From: a virus | Reading direction: 5' to 3' (one strand) | IMG/VR virus record: IMGVR_UViG_3300025138_009789 | Location: 1-21,680 of that record | Length of the DNA: 21,680 nt | Part shown: positions 6,192-15,683 of the stretch, piece by piece | Layout: each line of letters opens with the position of its first letter | How positions within the stretch are numbered: the stretch's first letter is position 1 | Program-made: the position numbers and the translations under genes | Notes under the pieces: generated by a model | What the model saw: the letters and a program-made list of their open reading frames with translations, nothing else | Databases searched by the model: none | Told to the model about the DNA's origin: nothing

Positions 6192-7036
6192 TAACCTCCA
6201 CCCCTTCTATTACTACTTTGAGTTTCAATATTATCATATTCAATATTTACATTTGAACCACTAACCGGAATTAAAAAATCATGTAAAGCTTTAATATGTT
6301 GTCTTCCTTCCATTGGCCCTTTATCGGGGTGAATATGGTAATATCCTTGATATAATTGACCAGTTGTAGAAGATATAAATTCATTTCCTTCAGTATATAA
6401 ATTTTCATTAGGAGAATATTTAAAAAATTGGTCAAATCTACCTTTAAAATAAGATTTAAAACCTATAATTTGCTTATTTTTTTCTTTTCTTTCTACTGTT
6501 TTTTTATTTACTTTAAAAGCTTCCTTTCTGTTACCCGCTATAACCCAAGGTAAAGAAAATGCTATATATAATTGGTAGCTTACTGATGGTAAATTTCTAA
6601 CATATTGTGAATAAATAGATTCATTTATTTCTAAATATTGTATTTCATTTATCTTTTTTAGAAAATATCTTTGTATTTCTTCCCGTTTGTAATCTTCTTT
6701 TGTTGGGGTTGGTAATGATGATAATGGGATTGGTGGAGGAGGTCCTATAGTTGTATAATTAATTCCTCTAGCATAATAATAACTTTCATTTACAATATAA
6801 AAATCTAAGGGTAAATCTTCCACTAATTTTGGAGAAGGATTGTTTATGTAACCGTCACCATTATCAATAAGTACTATTCTAAAATTAGGTTTATCATTTT
6901 GATTTCTACCTGTAAAGAATTTACCATCAGATGTTGCAAAATAATCACCAGAATAATCTTGTCCATTTCTTTCTAAGACATATTCATCCCCTTTGGTAAC
7001 TAAATTAGGTATTATTTGTGATGAAGGATAGTACAT
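6188..7036 (-). CDS. Putative baseplate-region structural protein with internal repeat
   Basis: Not assigned to a named family. The 282-residue protein carries the same short pattern near both ends: G-Q-x-Y-x-G-x-Y, four residues, D, five residues, G-R, at 25-44 and at 226-245. The second copy includes HIHPDKGPMEGRQH (234-247), which is histidine-rich. Between the copies lie a proline run (99-102), a basic/charged stretch (about 165-190) and aromatic segments. The pattern looks like a small beta-hairpin module that might form paired contacts in a virion protein. The gene directly abuts the hub-lysin stop, and it is the last gene of the tail module, so a baseplate role is inferred from position only. 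A tail-fibre attachment or adaptor role is equally possible. Confidence 0.75.
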   Translation of the reverse strand: MYYPSSQIIPNLVTKGDEYVLERNGQDYSGDYFATSDGKFFTGRNQNDKPNFRIVLIDNGDGYINNPSPKLVEDLPLDFYIVNESYYYARGINYTTIGPPPPIPLSSLPTPTKEDYKREEIQRYFLKKINEIQYLEINESIYSQYVRNLPSVSYQLYIAFSLPWVIAGNRKEAFKVNKKTVERKEKNKQIIGFKSYFKGRFDQFFKYSPNENLYTEGNEFISSTTGQLYQGYYHIHPDKGPMEGRQHIKALHDFLIPVSGSNVNIEYDNIETQSSNRRGGGY

Positions 7037-10000
7037 TTATGTTAGTTTTGTATATGGAGAAAGATTATTAGTAACCCATTGTGACTCTGGTTTGCCTGCG
7101 TTTGCTTTTTTAGCGTTATATGTAGAAGTTGAAGTTACTCTAGTTACATCAAAATGCACACAATCTACATAATTTGCAAAATCTCCTCCCCATCTCATTC
7201 CGAAACTTACTGCTAATGCTGGGATACCTGAAGCTACCCATGGAGCACGTTCTTTTTTCCTCCAAGTTTTTCCGTTTGGATCTTTAATTTGTAAATCCAT
7301 TCCATAGGCAAAGTTATGTGGTGATTTACCCGGTGATGCATTACTTGTATTTCCTTTTGGAGGAGTTTTTAATTCTCGTGATCTTTGATATGTACGATAA
7401 GTAGCATTTATTTTTAAAGTATATCCTGGGTATTTTTCATTTAAAGCATTTAAGAATTTTCTCCATGTTTCTTGAACTGTGATATTCATAGTACCAACTA
7501 ACCAGTCTATACCTTGGAATTTTTTGTAGGTTCTTGGGTCGACGGGAACACCACGAGTTGTTCTTTGGTCATATATTAAAAGTTTTTCGTTAGGGTTTTT
7601 AGGTGGTATTGCGCCTGTTACAGTAGTTGGAGTAATAGGTTTTACATATGGTTTTGGTGCAGCTTTTTTATTTGTAATAGCAGCTGGGGTTGTTGTAGGT
7701 TTAGCATTATTTAAAGTAGTGGATATTGTTTCTAACTGTGTTGACCATTGATTATTTTCAATTTTATGATTAACTCCACGTATAACAAATTTTAAGGCAT
7801 TAGGATAAGAAGCTGGAAGAAATCTTTGGTTAATTTCTAATTTATTATAAATTTTTATTCCACTTATACCATCTACAGTTAATCCTAGTTCAACGGGAAT
7901 AAAACCATTTAAACTAGACCCAACACCCCCCTCTTTTAATTCTTTTTCATTAAGTTGTGTTATATAGGCATTAAAAGAAGTTTTACCCCTATTAATAAAC
8001 CCCGAATTATCTTTACCAAACCACCATAAACTGTCATCTCTATCAACATCTAAAACCTTATATCCAGGCCAAAATGATCTTTTTTTAGCTAATCCTGTAT
8101 TTCCTCCAAAGGCGTTTATAAAATATTGTTTATATTCTTGACCTTCTGGGACCTCTCCATCCTCACCAACTACAGCTGTTATATTTAATTTACCATCTAA
8201 TTCTGCGCTTGTTTTTGCAACAAGTGCCTGTTGTTCCTTTTCTACTTCATGTACTTTTCTAACAACTTCTTCTAACAAAGCTTCGTTTTTAGAATCTGTT
8301 TCCGCACTACTAAGACCAAGATTTGGACCTGATGAAGGTAAAATATCATCTACATCCACACCATTCCATTTCCAATCATACCCTGGTGAAAATGTAATGT
8401 GATCATAATCTATATTACCTGCTAAAAGGTCACTCTTAAAGGCCGCTTTAATACTTTCTGGGGTTGATAATCCTACTTCAAGTGCCGCAGGAGATGGTGG
8501 AATAGGTTGTTTTTTTTCATAACCTTCTTCATATCGATTTTTAATTCCTGCATACCATTTTTTCCAAGGGGCAGCATCTATTTCTCTTGAATCTAACCCA
8601 GCCGCTGTTGCACCAATTGATATCATAGACATCATATCAGGGGTTATTTTAGTATTAAATGAAAAATCTTGAACAAAATTTGATTGCCCCGTAGGAGAAT
8701 ACCCCAATATTTCTATAGGTGCAGTATCTGTACCTGATCCTTTTCCTTTTATAGGGTTTTGTTCTAAAATATATACTGTTCTATCATCTTTTATAGCAGG
8801 TTCTAAATTTGTTGCTCCACCAGTACATTCATTTATTCCCTCACAAATACTTGATAACAAAGAAAATAAAGAAAGATCACCTTTATCATCAACCTTTTCT
8901 GCTATTGTTTTTTGTAAGAAATTAATATTCATATAAGTATTCATTATTTGACCATAAACAATACCATCTTTATTTACAGCAAAAGGTTTACAATTTGAAT
9001 TAAAATTCCCTACATCTAAATAGGTTGAGTCTTCAAATTCTTGATCTAATAAAAATGTAAATATACATATAGAAGGATCTAAAGGAACTAAATTAGTAAC
9101 ATAGTTACATTGGTTGTTTGCTTCATTTAAATCCATTTCTAAAGAAGGAGAAGCTTTTGTGCCTCCATTTTTAACATAGGGAACACATAATTTTTGTAGT
9201 TGTTCTAGAAATAAACCTAATCTTATATAATAACGATCTTCTTCTGGTATATTACCTGTAAATGAAGTAAGGTATTTAGCTAAAGCTAACGCACCACCAA
9301 CAATTGTACCAAGCCCTGAAATTGCACTAATTGCTCCTATCTCACCATATGATAATGAAATTAATTCAGTAGCTAAAGCAGGTGAATATACAAAATCTTG
9401 ATTAGATTCTGGAAAATTTATTACACATAAAGATAAAAATTGAGCTAATGTATTATCTCCTATATTATTAACCATAGGACTGTCATATGTTCCATCATCA
9501 TTTGCTTCTGTATCTATTACATCTGCTATTGCCTTTTGGTTGTTTTTAATTACAGCTTCATCTAAAATTGTTCCTGATGTAAGATTTATTTTTAATGATT
9601 CAATTACACTACCTAAAGTAATTAAATCTATAGATATATCATAACTTCCATCTTTATTAGCCTTCCAATTAAAATTAGACACTTTACCAAAAAATGCATC
9701 ATAATTTCCTTTATGTTTAATCCTATTAGCGTTAATTTTATTTAACATCTGTTGTTGGGTATAAGAATTACCAAACCAATCCTTTTCAATAATGGTTTTA
9801 CCCATTTGTTTTATATTAGCCGTAGGAGTACCGGTTTCTTTTCCAACGGAGTCAATATATTTATCCCATCCCCATTCTAACATCATTATATAACCTAATT
9901 TTAAATAAGCTAACTCTAATAAATTAAATTGAAATCTATTATATACTTTAATACTAACTGTTGCTTTAGAAATTGAACCCCTATTAATATTTTCTATTTC

Positions 10001-10462
10001 TATTCCCGTAATACCTCCTACTGGTTGTAAACCTTGGGAAGTACCTCCTAATCCCCCATACATTTTACTAATGTTTGATCCATAAGTACGTTTATCGTCA
10101 GTAATTAAATTTCCTAACCCACTTCTTGAAGTATAAGTACCATTATTTGATAAAGTTTGGATAGTATTAAAGAGTACTACACCTTTAGCTAAACCTTCAC
10201 CTGATAAATTTTCAATATCTTTTGTAGATAAAAAATCATTATCTAGTTTAGATATTGTTTTTAATTGACCAATAGCAGCACTCTCTATAGAAACACCAGA
10301 AGCCATTTTTATCCAGGCATTTCTATTATTTAAAAAGTTTAAAACTTCAGGAGTTCTGTGTGTAGATTGGGAGTTATAACTAGCACCACTAATAGATTGT
10401 CTATCATCTATTTGTGTTATTATAACTGGATTTATTGGTTCCCCTATTATATTCCCTGCCAT
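7037..10462 (-). CDS. Baseplate hub protein fused to M15-type peptidoglycan peptidase
   Basis: A large 1141-residue virion protein. The first 900 or so residues look like a tail hub: an early GITGIEIENINRGSISKATV segment (about 150-170) followed by MLEWGWDKYID resembles gp27/gpD-type hub barrels, and a domain around 870-920 (NALKFVIRGVNHKIENNQW) also fits hub folds. A Pro/Thr/Lys-rich linker (about 925-965) leads to a C-terminal metallopeptidase of the M15 (VanY/L-Ala-D-Glu or D-Ala-D-Ala peptidase) type. Zinc ligands are visible as His1049 and Asp1056 in KSPHNFAYGMD and His1103 in DCVHFDV. The likely job is to cut the cell wall locally as the tube penetrates, as the lysozyme domain of T4 gp5 does. 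It follows the LysM-like gene by 2 bases. Peptidase identification is strong; hub assignment is moderate. Confidence 0.8.
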   Translation of the reverse strand: MAGNIIGEPINPVIITQIDDRQSISGASYNSQSTHRTPEVLNFLNNRNAWIKMASGVSIESAAIGQLKTISKLDNDFLSTKDIENLSGEGLAKGVVLFNTIQTLSNNGTYTSRSGLGNLITDDKRTYGSNISKMYGGLGGTSQGLQPVGGITGIEIENINRGSISKATVSIKVYNRFQFNLLELAYLKLGYIMMLEWGWDKYIDSVGKETGTPTANIKQMGKTIIEKDWFGNSYTQQQMLNKINANRIKHKGNYDAFFGKVSNFNWKANKDGSYDISIDLITLGSVIESLKINLTSGTILDEAVIKNNQKAIADVIDTEANDDGTYDSPMVNNIGDNTLAQFLSLCVINFPESNQDFVYSPALATELISLSYGEIGAISAISGLGTIVGGALALAKYLTSFTGNIPEEDRYYIRLGLFLEQLQKLCVPYVKNGGTKASPSLEMDLNEANNQCNYVTNLVPLDPSICIFTFLLDQEFEDSTYLDVGNFNSNCKPFAVNKDGIVYGQIMNTYMNINFLQKTIAEKVDDKGDLSLFSLLSSICEGINECTGGATNLEPAIKDDRTVYILEQNPIKGKGSGTDTAPIEILGYSPTGQSNFVQDFSFNTKITPDMMSMISIGATAAGLDSREIDAAPWKKWYAGIKNRYEEGYEKKQPIPPSPAALEVGLSTPESIKAAFKSDLLAGNIDYDHITFSPGYDWKWNGVDVDDILPSSGPNLGLSSAETDSKNEALLEEVVRKVHEVEKEQQALVAKTSAELDGKLNITAVVGEDGEVPEGQEYKQYFINAFGGNTGLAKKRSFWPGYKVLDVDRDDSLWWFGKDNSGFINRGKTSFNAYITQLNEKELKEGGVGSSLNGFIPVELGLTVDGISGIKIYNKLEINQRFLPASYPNALKFVIRGVNHKIENNQWSTQLETISTTLNNAKPTTTPAAITNKKAAPKPYVKPITPTTVTGAIPPKNPNEKLLIYDQRTTRGVPVDPRTYKKFQGIDWLVGTMNITVQETWRKFLNALNEKYPGYTLKINATYRTYQRSRELKTPPKGNTSNASPGKSPHNFAYGMDLQIKDPNGKTWRKKERAPWVASGIPALAVSFGMRWGGDFANYVDCVHFDVTRVTSTSTYNAKKANAGKPESQWVTNNLSPYTKLT

Positions 10463-10464
10463 AG

Positions 10465-10767
10465 TTAAATTGCATTTATTTTCTCATAAGATAATAATAT
10501 TTCTCCAATATTCCCCGGGATTCTAATTTGAACACCAATGGGGGGAATTATAGAACCTTGATCTAATTGATCATTTGCTATTGAAATAACCCACCAAAGG
10601 TTTGAATCCCCATAATAATTTTGAGCTAATATGTCAAATCTATCTCCTATATCTGTATAAACATAAATATCATCAAAACTTAATGGTATTTCTGGATATA
10701 GAACTTGTCTTCTATATCTTTTCCCACCTATAGTGGTTAGAAGTGGTATGTTTGTATATCTTCCCAT
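10465..10767 (-). CDS. LysM-like baseplate protein (gp53/gpX-like)
   Basis: A 100-residue protein. DIGDRFDILAQNYYGDSNLW (about 39-58) followed by WVISIAN and then PPIGVQIRIP is the pattern of LysM-like domains in contractile tails: a start signal, an aromatic turn with a tryptophan pair and a PxGxxIxIP close. Related proteins include the LysM-like part of T4 gp53 and P2 gpX, which tie hub and wedge parts together. The extreme N-terminus (RYTNIPLLTT) looks unstructured. Its start overlaps the 677-residue protein stop by one base, and it is followed by the hub-lysin gene, the order expected for a hub adaptor. Fold assignment likely; gp53 equivalence uncertain. Confidence 0.7.
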   Translation of the reverse strand: MGRYTNIPLLTTIGGKRYRRQVLYPEIPLSFDDIYVYTDIGDRFDILAQNYYGDSNLWWVISIANDQLDQGSIIPPIGVQIRIPGNIGEILLSYEKINAI

Positions 10768-12800
10768 TATGAATCGTAGTTATTATTAAAACCGTTTTGT
10801 AAAGAAATATATCTTTGCTCTCCGAATTTTTTAACATCTCCAGATGAGTTTGATGCTTCTGAAACTGTTCCAGTACCTGTATATTTATTTTTCTGTATAT
10901 TTGGTACAAAATTATGTATAGGTATAAATGTAAAACCACTTACATTAATAATCATAGGCATTTCTTTTACTGATTTGTCTGATCTATCAGTATCAAACCC
11001 CGTAGTACCTATAGCTGAGTCATTAATTGCTATTTCCCATGGTGATTCTTGTGGGATTCCATATTGTATTCCTTGCATAATACCAACTTGTTCATAAAGA
11101 TATCCTCCTACAGTTAATGATATTAAATTACCTCTCATAAAACCATCAGGTGAATAGTCAGGGGCACATGCCGATGCTAAGTAATTTAACTTTTGATACA
11201 TAGGCATTAATTCTTGTTTAGATTGAGCTGCTACAGTCCAAGATAAATTTATTGATCGGTCAAAACCAGTATAATTATATAAAGACTCTCCTCTACCCAT
11301 ATATTTTCTACTTTCCCATTCAGCATTATAAGAATCATTAAATGAATCTAAAAATGCTCTAAAATGTATATATGTTTTTAATGTAGGGTTATCATTATTA
11401 ATTACACCTATTCTAAATTTTACTAAATCGTTGATTTCTTTATTTGTATCAACATTTGCTGATTGGTATAAAGGTAAGGCGTTAATTTTATCTAATGCTC
11501 TTCCTCTACCAACTACATAACTAGTTCTTTGAAATTTACTTCCTGGTGTGCCTAAATTAACTCTATCATCTAATCTTTGATTAGGATCTGTATAGTCTAT
11601 AGATTTTGGAGAATTTGATTTTGTTTTAGTTCTAAAATCCTGATTAAACCCAGTATCTTCTCTTGATCCTGAGTCTCCAGCAACCATTAATCCATCGTAA
11701 TCAAGGGTATTTTCTAGGCCAGGAACATTTGCTTTATTTGATTGAAATGAGCCTGTTTGGAATACACTTGTTGAAAAATCTCTTAGGGCGCTTGTATCAG
11801 TATTTACTAATTTATAAGAATCTTTTAAGAAATCTTCACCAGTAATATTTTGGTATACTTTACTTACTGTGTTATTAAATATCCTTGCTCCTTGGAAATT
11901 TGGGGTTTGTCTAGTAAATACAGAATAATCTTCAAAAGCATTTACTCCAATCCCTATTTTTTTATAATTATTAAAAAATTTTGCTGTTGATGTAGCATCA
12001 CCCGCAAGTAAAGGATTGTTTACTCCTGTTCTATTTTTAGATAATTGAATATTAGTTACTCCTACTCCTAATGTTGAACCTGGTCCACCAGAGTATGAAT
12101 AAAGGTTTATTTCATTATTTTGAAGAAAAAATCCTGGTTGTCTATTAAAAGGGTCATTTATTCCATCTTTTATAAAATCATTTGTAAATGCTGTTAATCT
12201 ACTAGTTGATGATATTTGAGGGTTTATTCTTTCACTATTAGCAGTAGAATTTAAATAAATGGGTTGTGATAAAGGAAATTTATCATCAAATCCTGTAGAC
12301 AAGATGTTACCATTTGCAACATTGTTAGTAGGTGCAGATGGGTTAATACCTTGCTTTAATAAATGTCCCCCAAAAGGGTTTGCAGCTGCTTGTAGTATAG
12401 TAGAAGTAGGTAGATAAATACCATTATTTAAAGGTAAATTATTTAAATTATCTAATTCTACATTACTACCATTGCTATTTGCTGAAATGGGACTTGAAGT
12501 AGCTAGTATATTTACTCCACTCCTGGATAAAGCATTTTGTTTAACTGTAAATAAAAGCCCATTAGGGGATTTTAAGTCAAACATCATTTGTGTTAATCTA
12601 GAAACGTCCTGTGCCACAGTTCTAGGTAATAATGATCCTCCTCTTAAAAGATAATCAGCATCGCCCAAACCGGGAATATTCCCATTTGGTATAGAAGATT
12701 TAATGTAAGGCTGATTGCTACCATTTGTATAACCAGCTCCTAATCTATCATTCCCATACCTTAAGGATTTAAGGTCGGTTTTTAGATTAATTAAAGGCAT
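10767..12800 (-). CDS. Large tail/baseplate structural protein, possible tube-initiator (gp48/gp54-like) C-terminus
   Basis: A 677-residue protein rich in Asn, Ser, Gly and Thr in its first 400 residues, with many short NPF/NGN-type loops and no catalytic motif. The C-terminal third is better conserved in character: segments such as LKTYIHFRAFLDSFNDSYNA, RKYMGRGESLYNYTG, INLSWTVAAQSKQELMPMY and LASACAPDYSPDGFMRG suggest a tube-like beta fold of the kind used by tail-tube initiator and distal-tail proteins. The gene lies between the tape-measure-like gene and the LysM/hub genes, where T4 keeps genes 48 and 54. It starts with MPL like the 61-residue gene 3 bases upstream. Structural role is confident; the precise T4 counterpart is not. 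Confidence 0.7.
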   Translation of the reverse strand: MPLINLKTDLKSLRYGNDRLGAGYTNGSNQPYIKSSIPNGNIPGLGDADYLLRGGSLLPRTVAQDVSRLTQMMFDLKSPNGLLFTVKQNALSRSGVNILATSSPISANSNGSNVELDNLNNLPLNNGIYLPTSTILQAAANPFGGHLLKQGINPSAPTNNVANGNILSTGFDDKFPLSQPIYLNSTANSERINPQISSTSRLTAFTNDFIKDGINDPFNRQPGFFLQNNEINLYSYSGGPGSTLGVGVTNIQLSKNRTGVNNPLLAGDATSTAKFFNNYKKIGIGVNAFEDYSVFTRQTPNFQGARIFNNTVSKVYQNITGEDFLKDSYKLVNTDTSALRDFSTSVFQTGSFQSNKANVPGLENTLDYDGLMVAGDSGSREDTGFNQDFRTKTKSNSPKSIDYTDPNQRLDDRVNLGTPGSKFQRTSYVVGRGRALDKINALPLYQSANVDTNKEINDLVKFRIGVINNDNPTLKTYIHFRAFLDSFNDSYNAEWESRKYMGRGESLYNYTGFDRSINLSWTVAAQSKQELMPMYQKLNYLASACAPDYSPDGFMRGNLISLTVGGYLYEQVGIMQGIQYGIPQESPWEIAINDSAIGTTGFDTDRSDKSVKEMPMIINVSGFTFIPIHNFVPNIQKNKYTGTGTVSEASNSSGDVKKFGEQRYISLQNGFNNNYDS

Positions 12801-12803
12801 ATA

Positions 12804-12989
12804 TTATTGTATATTACCTGTTGTATCTACTGCTCTTGGTGTTTCTAAAATAGTATTTTCATAAGTACCATTTTGAAAGGAATTATTAACTGGGATAGTA
12901 CCTGCATTTTTTAAAGGTGCTGTTGGTTGGTTACCAGTTAAAGGTGTTAAAGTAGACCCTTCGGTTTCAAACTTTTTAAGTAAAGGCAT
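12804..12989 (-). CDS. Small hypothetical protein of the tail module
   Basis: A 61-residue protein of unknown function, rich in Thr, Pro, Asn and Gly (TPLTGNQPTAPL, TIPVNNSF), with no helix-rich, membrane or metal-binding segment. It has its own upstream late-type motif (13020-13027) and ends 3 bases before the 677-residue structural gene. That placement, and shared low-complexity character with the N-terminus of the next protein, suggest a small virion or assembly protein. Coding status rests on the promoter-like motif, tight spacing and lack of any alternative gene on either strand. Confidence 0.6.
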   Translation of the reverse strand: MPLLKKFETEGSTLTPLTGNQPTAPLKNAGTIPVNNSFQNGTYENTILETPRAVDTTGNIQ

Positions 12990-13016
12990 AATTTTTAATT
13001 TTAATTGTTAAACATT

Positions 13017-13030
13017 TATTATAAATATTA
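13017..13030 (-). promoter_or_regulatory. Late-type promoter motif upstream of the 61-residue gene
   Basis: The minus strand reads TAATATTTATAATAAA, ending about 30 bases before the ATG at 12989. It is one of five near-identical copies placed before tail-module genes. It contains a TATAAT hexamer, while the T4 late octamer TATAAATA is present on the opposite strand. Function inferred from repetition. Confidence 0.5.
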
Positions 13031-13042
13031 AAAAAATATAAT

Positions 13043-15628
13043 TTATTGAGTAGAATATGAATACTTACCTATTGCTGTACCTAATCTATCTCCATTCATT
13101 TTAATTACAGGATCAGGTCTATTAACTGCTTTTTGTAATAACATTTCCATTCGTGAGTTATCTGGGGCCATATTTACAGAACCTGCTGGTCCAGATACAA
13201 CATCGTCTCCCTTAGGGAATAAATTTGTACCTGCTATAACCGTATCTTTATTATTTAATGCTATTGCTCCTTCTGGGCCCATTAATGTTCTGCTACCATA
13301 TCCTGATGTATTAGATCCAGGTGACATTATATCATTACCTGTTGAAACACTAGCTAAATATGCTATACCTGCTGCCGCTGCTGCTAAAGCAACTACTGTT
13401 CCAATACCTACAGTAGCTGCAGATACACCTACTAAGGCTGCGGCCGCAATTGCTGTTTGAATAGCTAATCTAACTCCTAATATTGCAATAGTTGCGACAG
13501 ATGCAGCTTTTTCTGCAATTAAAGTTCCTAAATTTATTTTACTAACCATTGCTATACCAGTGGTAATTGCTGATTTTATACCTAGGTATACATTAGTAAG
13601 CCCACGTTGTATATTTTCTTTTACCGTAAGTAAATAATCTTGTCTTTGAACAGCAACTATTGCCCTCATTAATCCCATTTTTACCCCAAGATAAAGTGCT
13701 GCTGCTTTATCCATAACAGCATCTTTTAATTTTATTGCATTACCTTTAACAAGTGTAACTATATTTTGTTTTTCAATCATAGCTTTCTGACCAGCACTTA
13801 ATACAGCTCCCCTATCTACTATACTATTTGCTAATTTAACTTTCTTTTTTTGATTTTCAGTAAGTAACCCTAATTTATTTGCTACATTTGTTAATATTTG
13901 TTGTCTATAAACATCATTCCCTATAAATTTAATAACTTTCATAACCGCAGCTATACTTCCTAATACTTTTAAGAATCCCATAGATTTAGAAATTAGATTA
14001 GCCATAAAACCAACTACTGCTGCTATAGGTGTAACTATAGGAATTAAAGCAGCAGCAACTTGTACAAATAATTCTTTCATTTTTGCTACAGAGGCTGTAA
14101 ATTGGGACTGTACTCCCTCTGAGTGTAAAGATTGTGCTAATTGTTTATCTCCTAATTCAACTGCTATTTGTTCTTGTGATAAACCTTCTTCTTTTAACCT
14201 ATTATAAGCAGCCTGCATGTCTGCATCTTGACCACCCAATTTAGCTAATATTTCTCTAGATTGTAAAGATTTTGCTAAATCTTCTCTACTCATTCCTACA
14301 GCTTTAGCTAATGCTTCTTGCTGTATTCTATTCATAGCTGTAAATTCAGCTGCGGATCCTGCTTGTTTAGCAATTTCTTCTGCTACCCCGGCTAAATCAT
14401 TATTTAAAGCAAATTGTCTTGCTTTCTCTAAATTGATGTTTTTACCTAACAATACTTCAGCTTCCAATTCGGAGGCGATTGATTGTTCAAAATTAAGTAA
14501 ACCACCCGCTATACCGTCTACACTTGATAATTCCATACCAAATTGCTTAGCAGTTTGAACTGCTTTAGCTAACTCAATAGGGTTATTAGCCATGCTTAAT
14601 TGTATACTACTTGATAAATTTGCTACTTCTTCAAGTATTGCTTTTTCTGTAATTGCCGTACCATTGGCAGCGTTCATAGCTACAGATTGACCCAGTACAT
14701 TAGCTGCTATTTCTTTTGATGTTTTACCTGTTAGTAAACCAAGTTTAGCAATTTCAGCACTTGTTCCTTCACTTAACTTTAATTGATGCGTTAACTCTGT
14801 TTGAGTTTGCAACATCTCAGCAGTAAACATTGCGTTAGTTCCAAGAGCAGATGATAATTGTATTTGAGATTCTGCAATTCCTTTAGTAGTAACAAATATA
14901 TTATTTGAATCTTTTGCAATCTGGGAGAATTCCCCCATCATATTTCCAGCTTCACTAAATCCTATTCCTAAATTTTGGGCAACTTTTTCTGTTGTTTTAT
15001 CTATATCTAAAAAGGCCTCAACTATACCCACAACAATTAATTCAAATACTCTAAGGGGGGTTATTGTTTTTAAAAGATTACCAGTTAATGCTTTTGATAA
15101 AGTACCACTTTTATCTAGTTTAAGAGCTATAGCACCAGCATTTTCCTGGATTAATTGAAATAAACCTTTAGATTTTTGTAAAGCATCATTTTTAGCTGCT
15201 ATTACATTGAGCATATCTTGTTGTTTACCTAGCTCACCTTCTTGTAAGACAAAAAATTCTTTTTGTTGGGCAGTAATATTGTTACCTAAAGCTTTTCTTT
15301 TAATTTGTAATCTAATTCGATTAGAATCTATTTTTTCTTGTTCTTTAGCTATATCTTTTTGGGTAATAGCATCTCTTGATAATTTAGCAAATAAATCAAT
15401 TAAAGAATCTGTATTTTTTATACTTTGTTTTAAATCTGCAGCTAAACCTCTTTGAAATGTTTTACTAGCAACATCTAAAGCATTATTCATATTACCAGCT
15501 TCATCAACAGCTTGTTCAAAAGAATCAATTAATTTATCACCTAAGCTAGTAATAGCATCATACATGAATGCTAATTCCTGTTTTAAGTCTACTGCTTCTT
15601 TTTTAGCTTTTCCGTCTCCGAGGGCCAT
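13043..15628 (-). CDS. Tail tape-measure-like protein
   Basis: An 861-residue protein that probably sets tail length and leaves with the DNA on infection. The first 150 residues are charged and helical with coiled-coil character (QKDIAKEQEKIDSNRIRLQ). Hydrophobic helices occur at about 195-210, 545-570 and 727-761, the last very rich in alanine. The C-terminal 100 residues are Gly/Pro-rich with GPEGAIALNNKDTVIAG, common at the end of tape measures. It lies directly after the gp26/gp51-like frameshift pair, exactly where tape measure genes sit behind tail chaperones in many phages. It replaces the position of T4 gene 29. A late-type motif precedes it and no Shine-Dalgarno sequence is present. 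Confidence 0.75.
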   Translation of the reverse strand: MALGDGKAKKEAVDLKQELAFMYDAITSLGDKLIDSFEQAVDEAGNMNNALDVASKTFQRGLAADLKQSIKNTDSLIDLFAKLSRDAITQKDIAKEQEKIDSNRIRLQIKRKALGNNITAQQKEFFVLQEGELGKQQDMLNVIAAKNDALQKSKGLFQLIQENAGAIALKLDKSGTLSKALTGNLLKTITPLRVFELIVVGIVEAFLDIDKTTEKVAQNLGIGFSEAGNMMGEFSQIAKDSNNIFVTTKGIAESQIQLSSALGTNAMFTAEMLQTQTELTHQLKLSEGTSAEIAKLGLLTGKTSKEIAANVLGQSVAMNAANGTAITEKAILEEVANLSSSIQLSMANNPIELAKAVQTAKQFGMELSSVDGIAGGLLNFEQSIASELEAEVLLGKNINLEKARQFALNNDLAGVAEEIAKQAGSAAEFTAMNRIQQEALAKAVGMSREDLAKSLQSREILAKLGGQDADMQAAYNRLKEEGLSQEQIAVELGDKQLAQSLHSEGVQSQFTASVAKMKELFVQVAAALIPIVTPIAAVVGFMANLISKSMGFLKVLGSIAAVMKVIKFIGNDVYRQQILTNVANKLGLLTENQKKKVKLANSIVDRGAVLSAGQKAMIEKQNIVTLVKGNAIKLKDAVMDKAAALYLGVKMGLMRAIVAVQRQDYLLTVKENIQRGLTNVYLGIKSAITTGIAMVSKINLGTLIAEKAASVATIAILGVRLAIQTAIAAAALVGVSAATVGIGTVVALAAAAAGIAYLASVSTGNDIMSPGSNTSGYGSRTLMGPEGAIALNNKDTVIAGTNLFPKGDDVVSGPAGSVNMAPDNSRMEMLLQKAVNRPDPVIKMNGDRLGTAIGKYSYSTQ

Positions 15629-15640
15629 ATAAAGTTATTT

Positions 15641-15654
15641 TATTATAAATATGA
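15641..15654 (-). promoter_or_regulatory. Late-type promoter motif upstream of the tape measure gene
   Basis: The minus strand reads CATATTTATAATAAAA, about 15 bases before the ATG at 15628. If TATAAT (15647-15642) is the -10 box, the leader would be under 10 bases. Part of the five-copy family. Confidence 0.5.
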
Positions 15655-15683
15655 AAAAAAGTAACTATTTATAACTACTTTTT
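15654..15683 (-). terminator. Possible weak intrinsic terminator after the gp51-like frame
   Basis: On the minus strand a 12-bp stem (AAAAAGTAGTTA with TAGTTACTTTTT, two G-U pairs) closes a TAAA loop and runs into extra Ts. It covers the stop codon of the gp51-like frame. The stem is AU-rich, so efficiency is doubtful. It lies just upstream of the tape measure promoter motif, where a stop of the upstream transcript would make sense. Confidence 0.35.

Noticed and set aside
10712-10939. 75-codon minus-strand open frame overlapping two tail genes
   Set aside because: Out of frame with both the 677-residue and LysM-like genes, with no independent spacing or motif.
15666-15673. Exact T4 late octamer TATAAATA on the sense strand, upstream of the tape measure gene
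   Set aside because: It is formed by the Tyr-Lys-stop codons of the gp51-like frame and is the only sense-strand copy I noticed; the repeated reverse motif nearby is a better promoter candidate.
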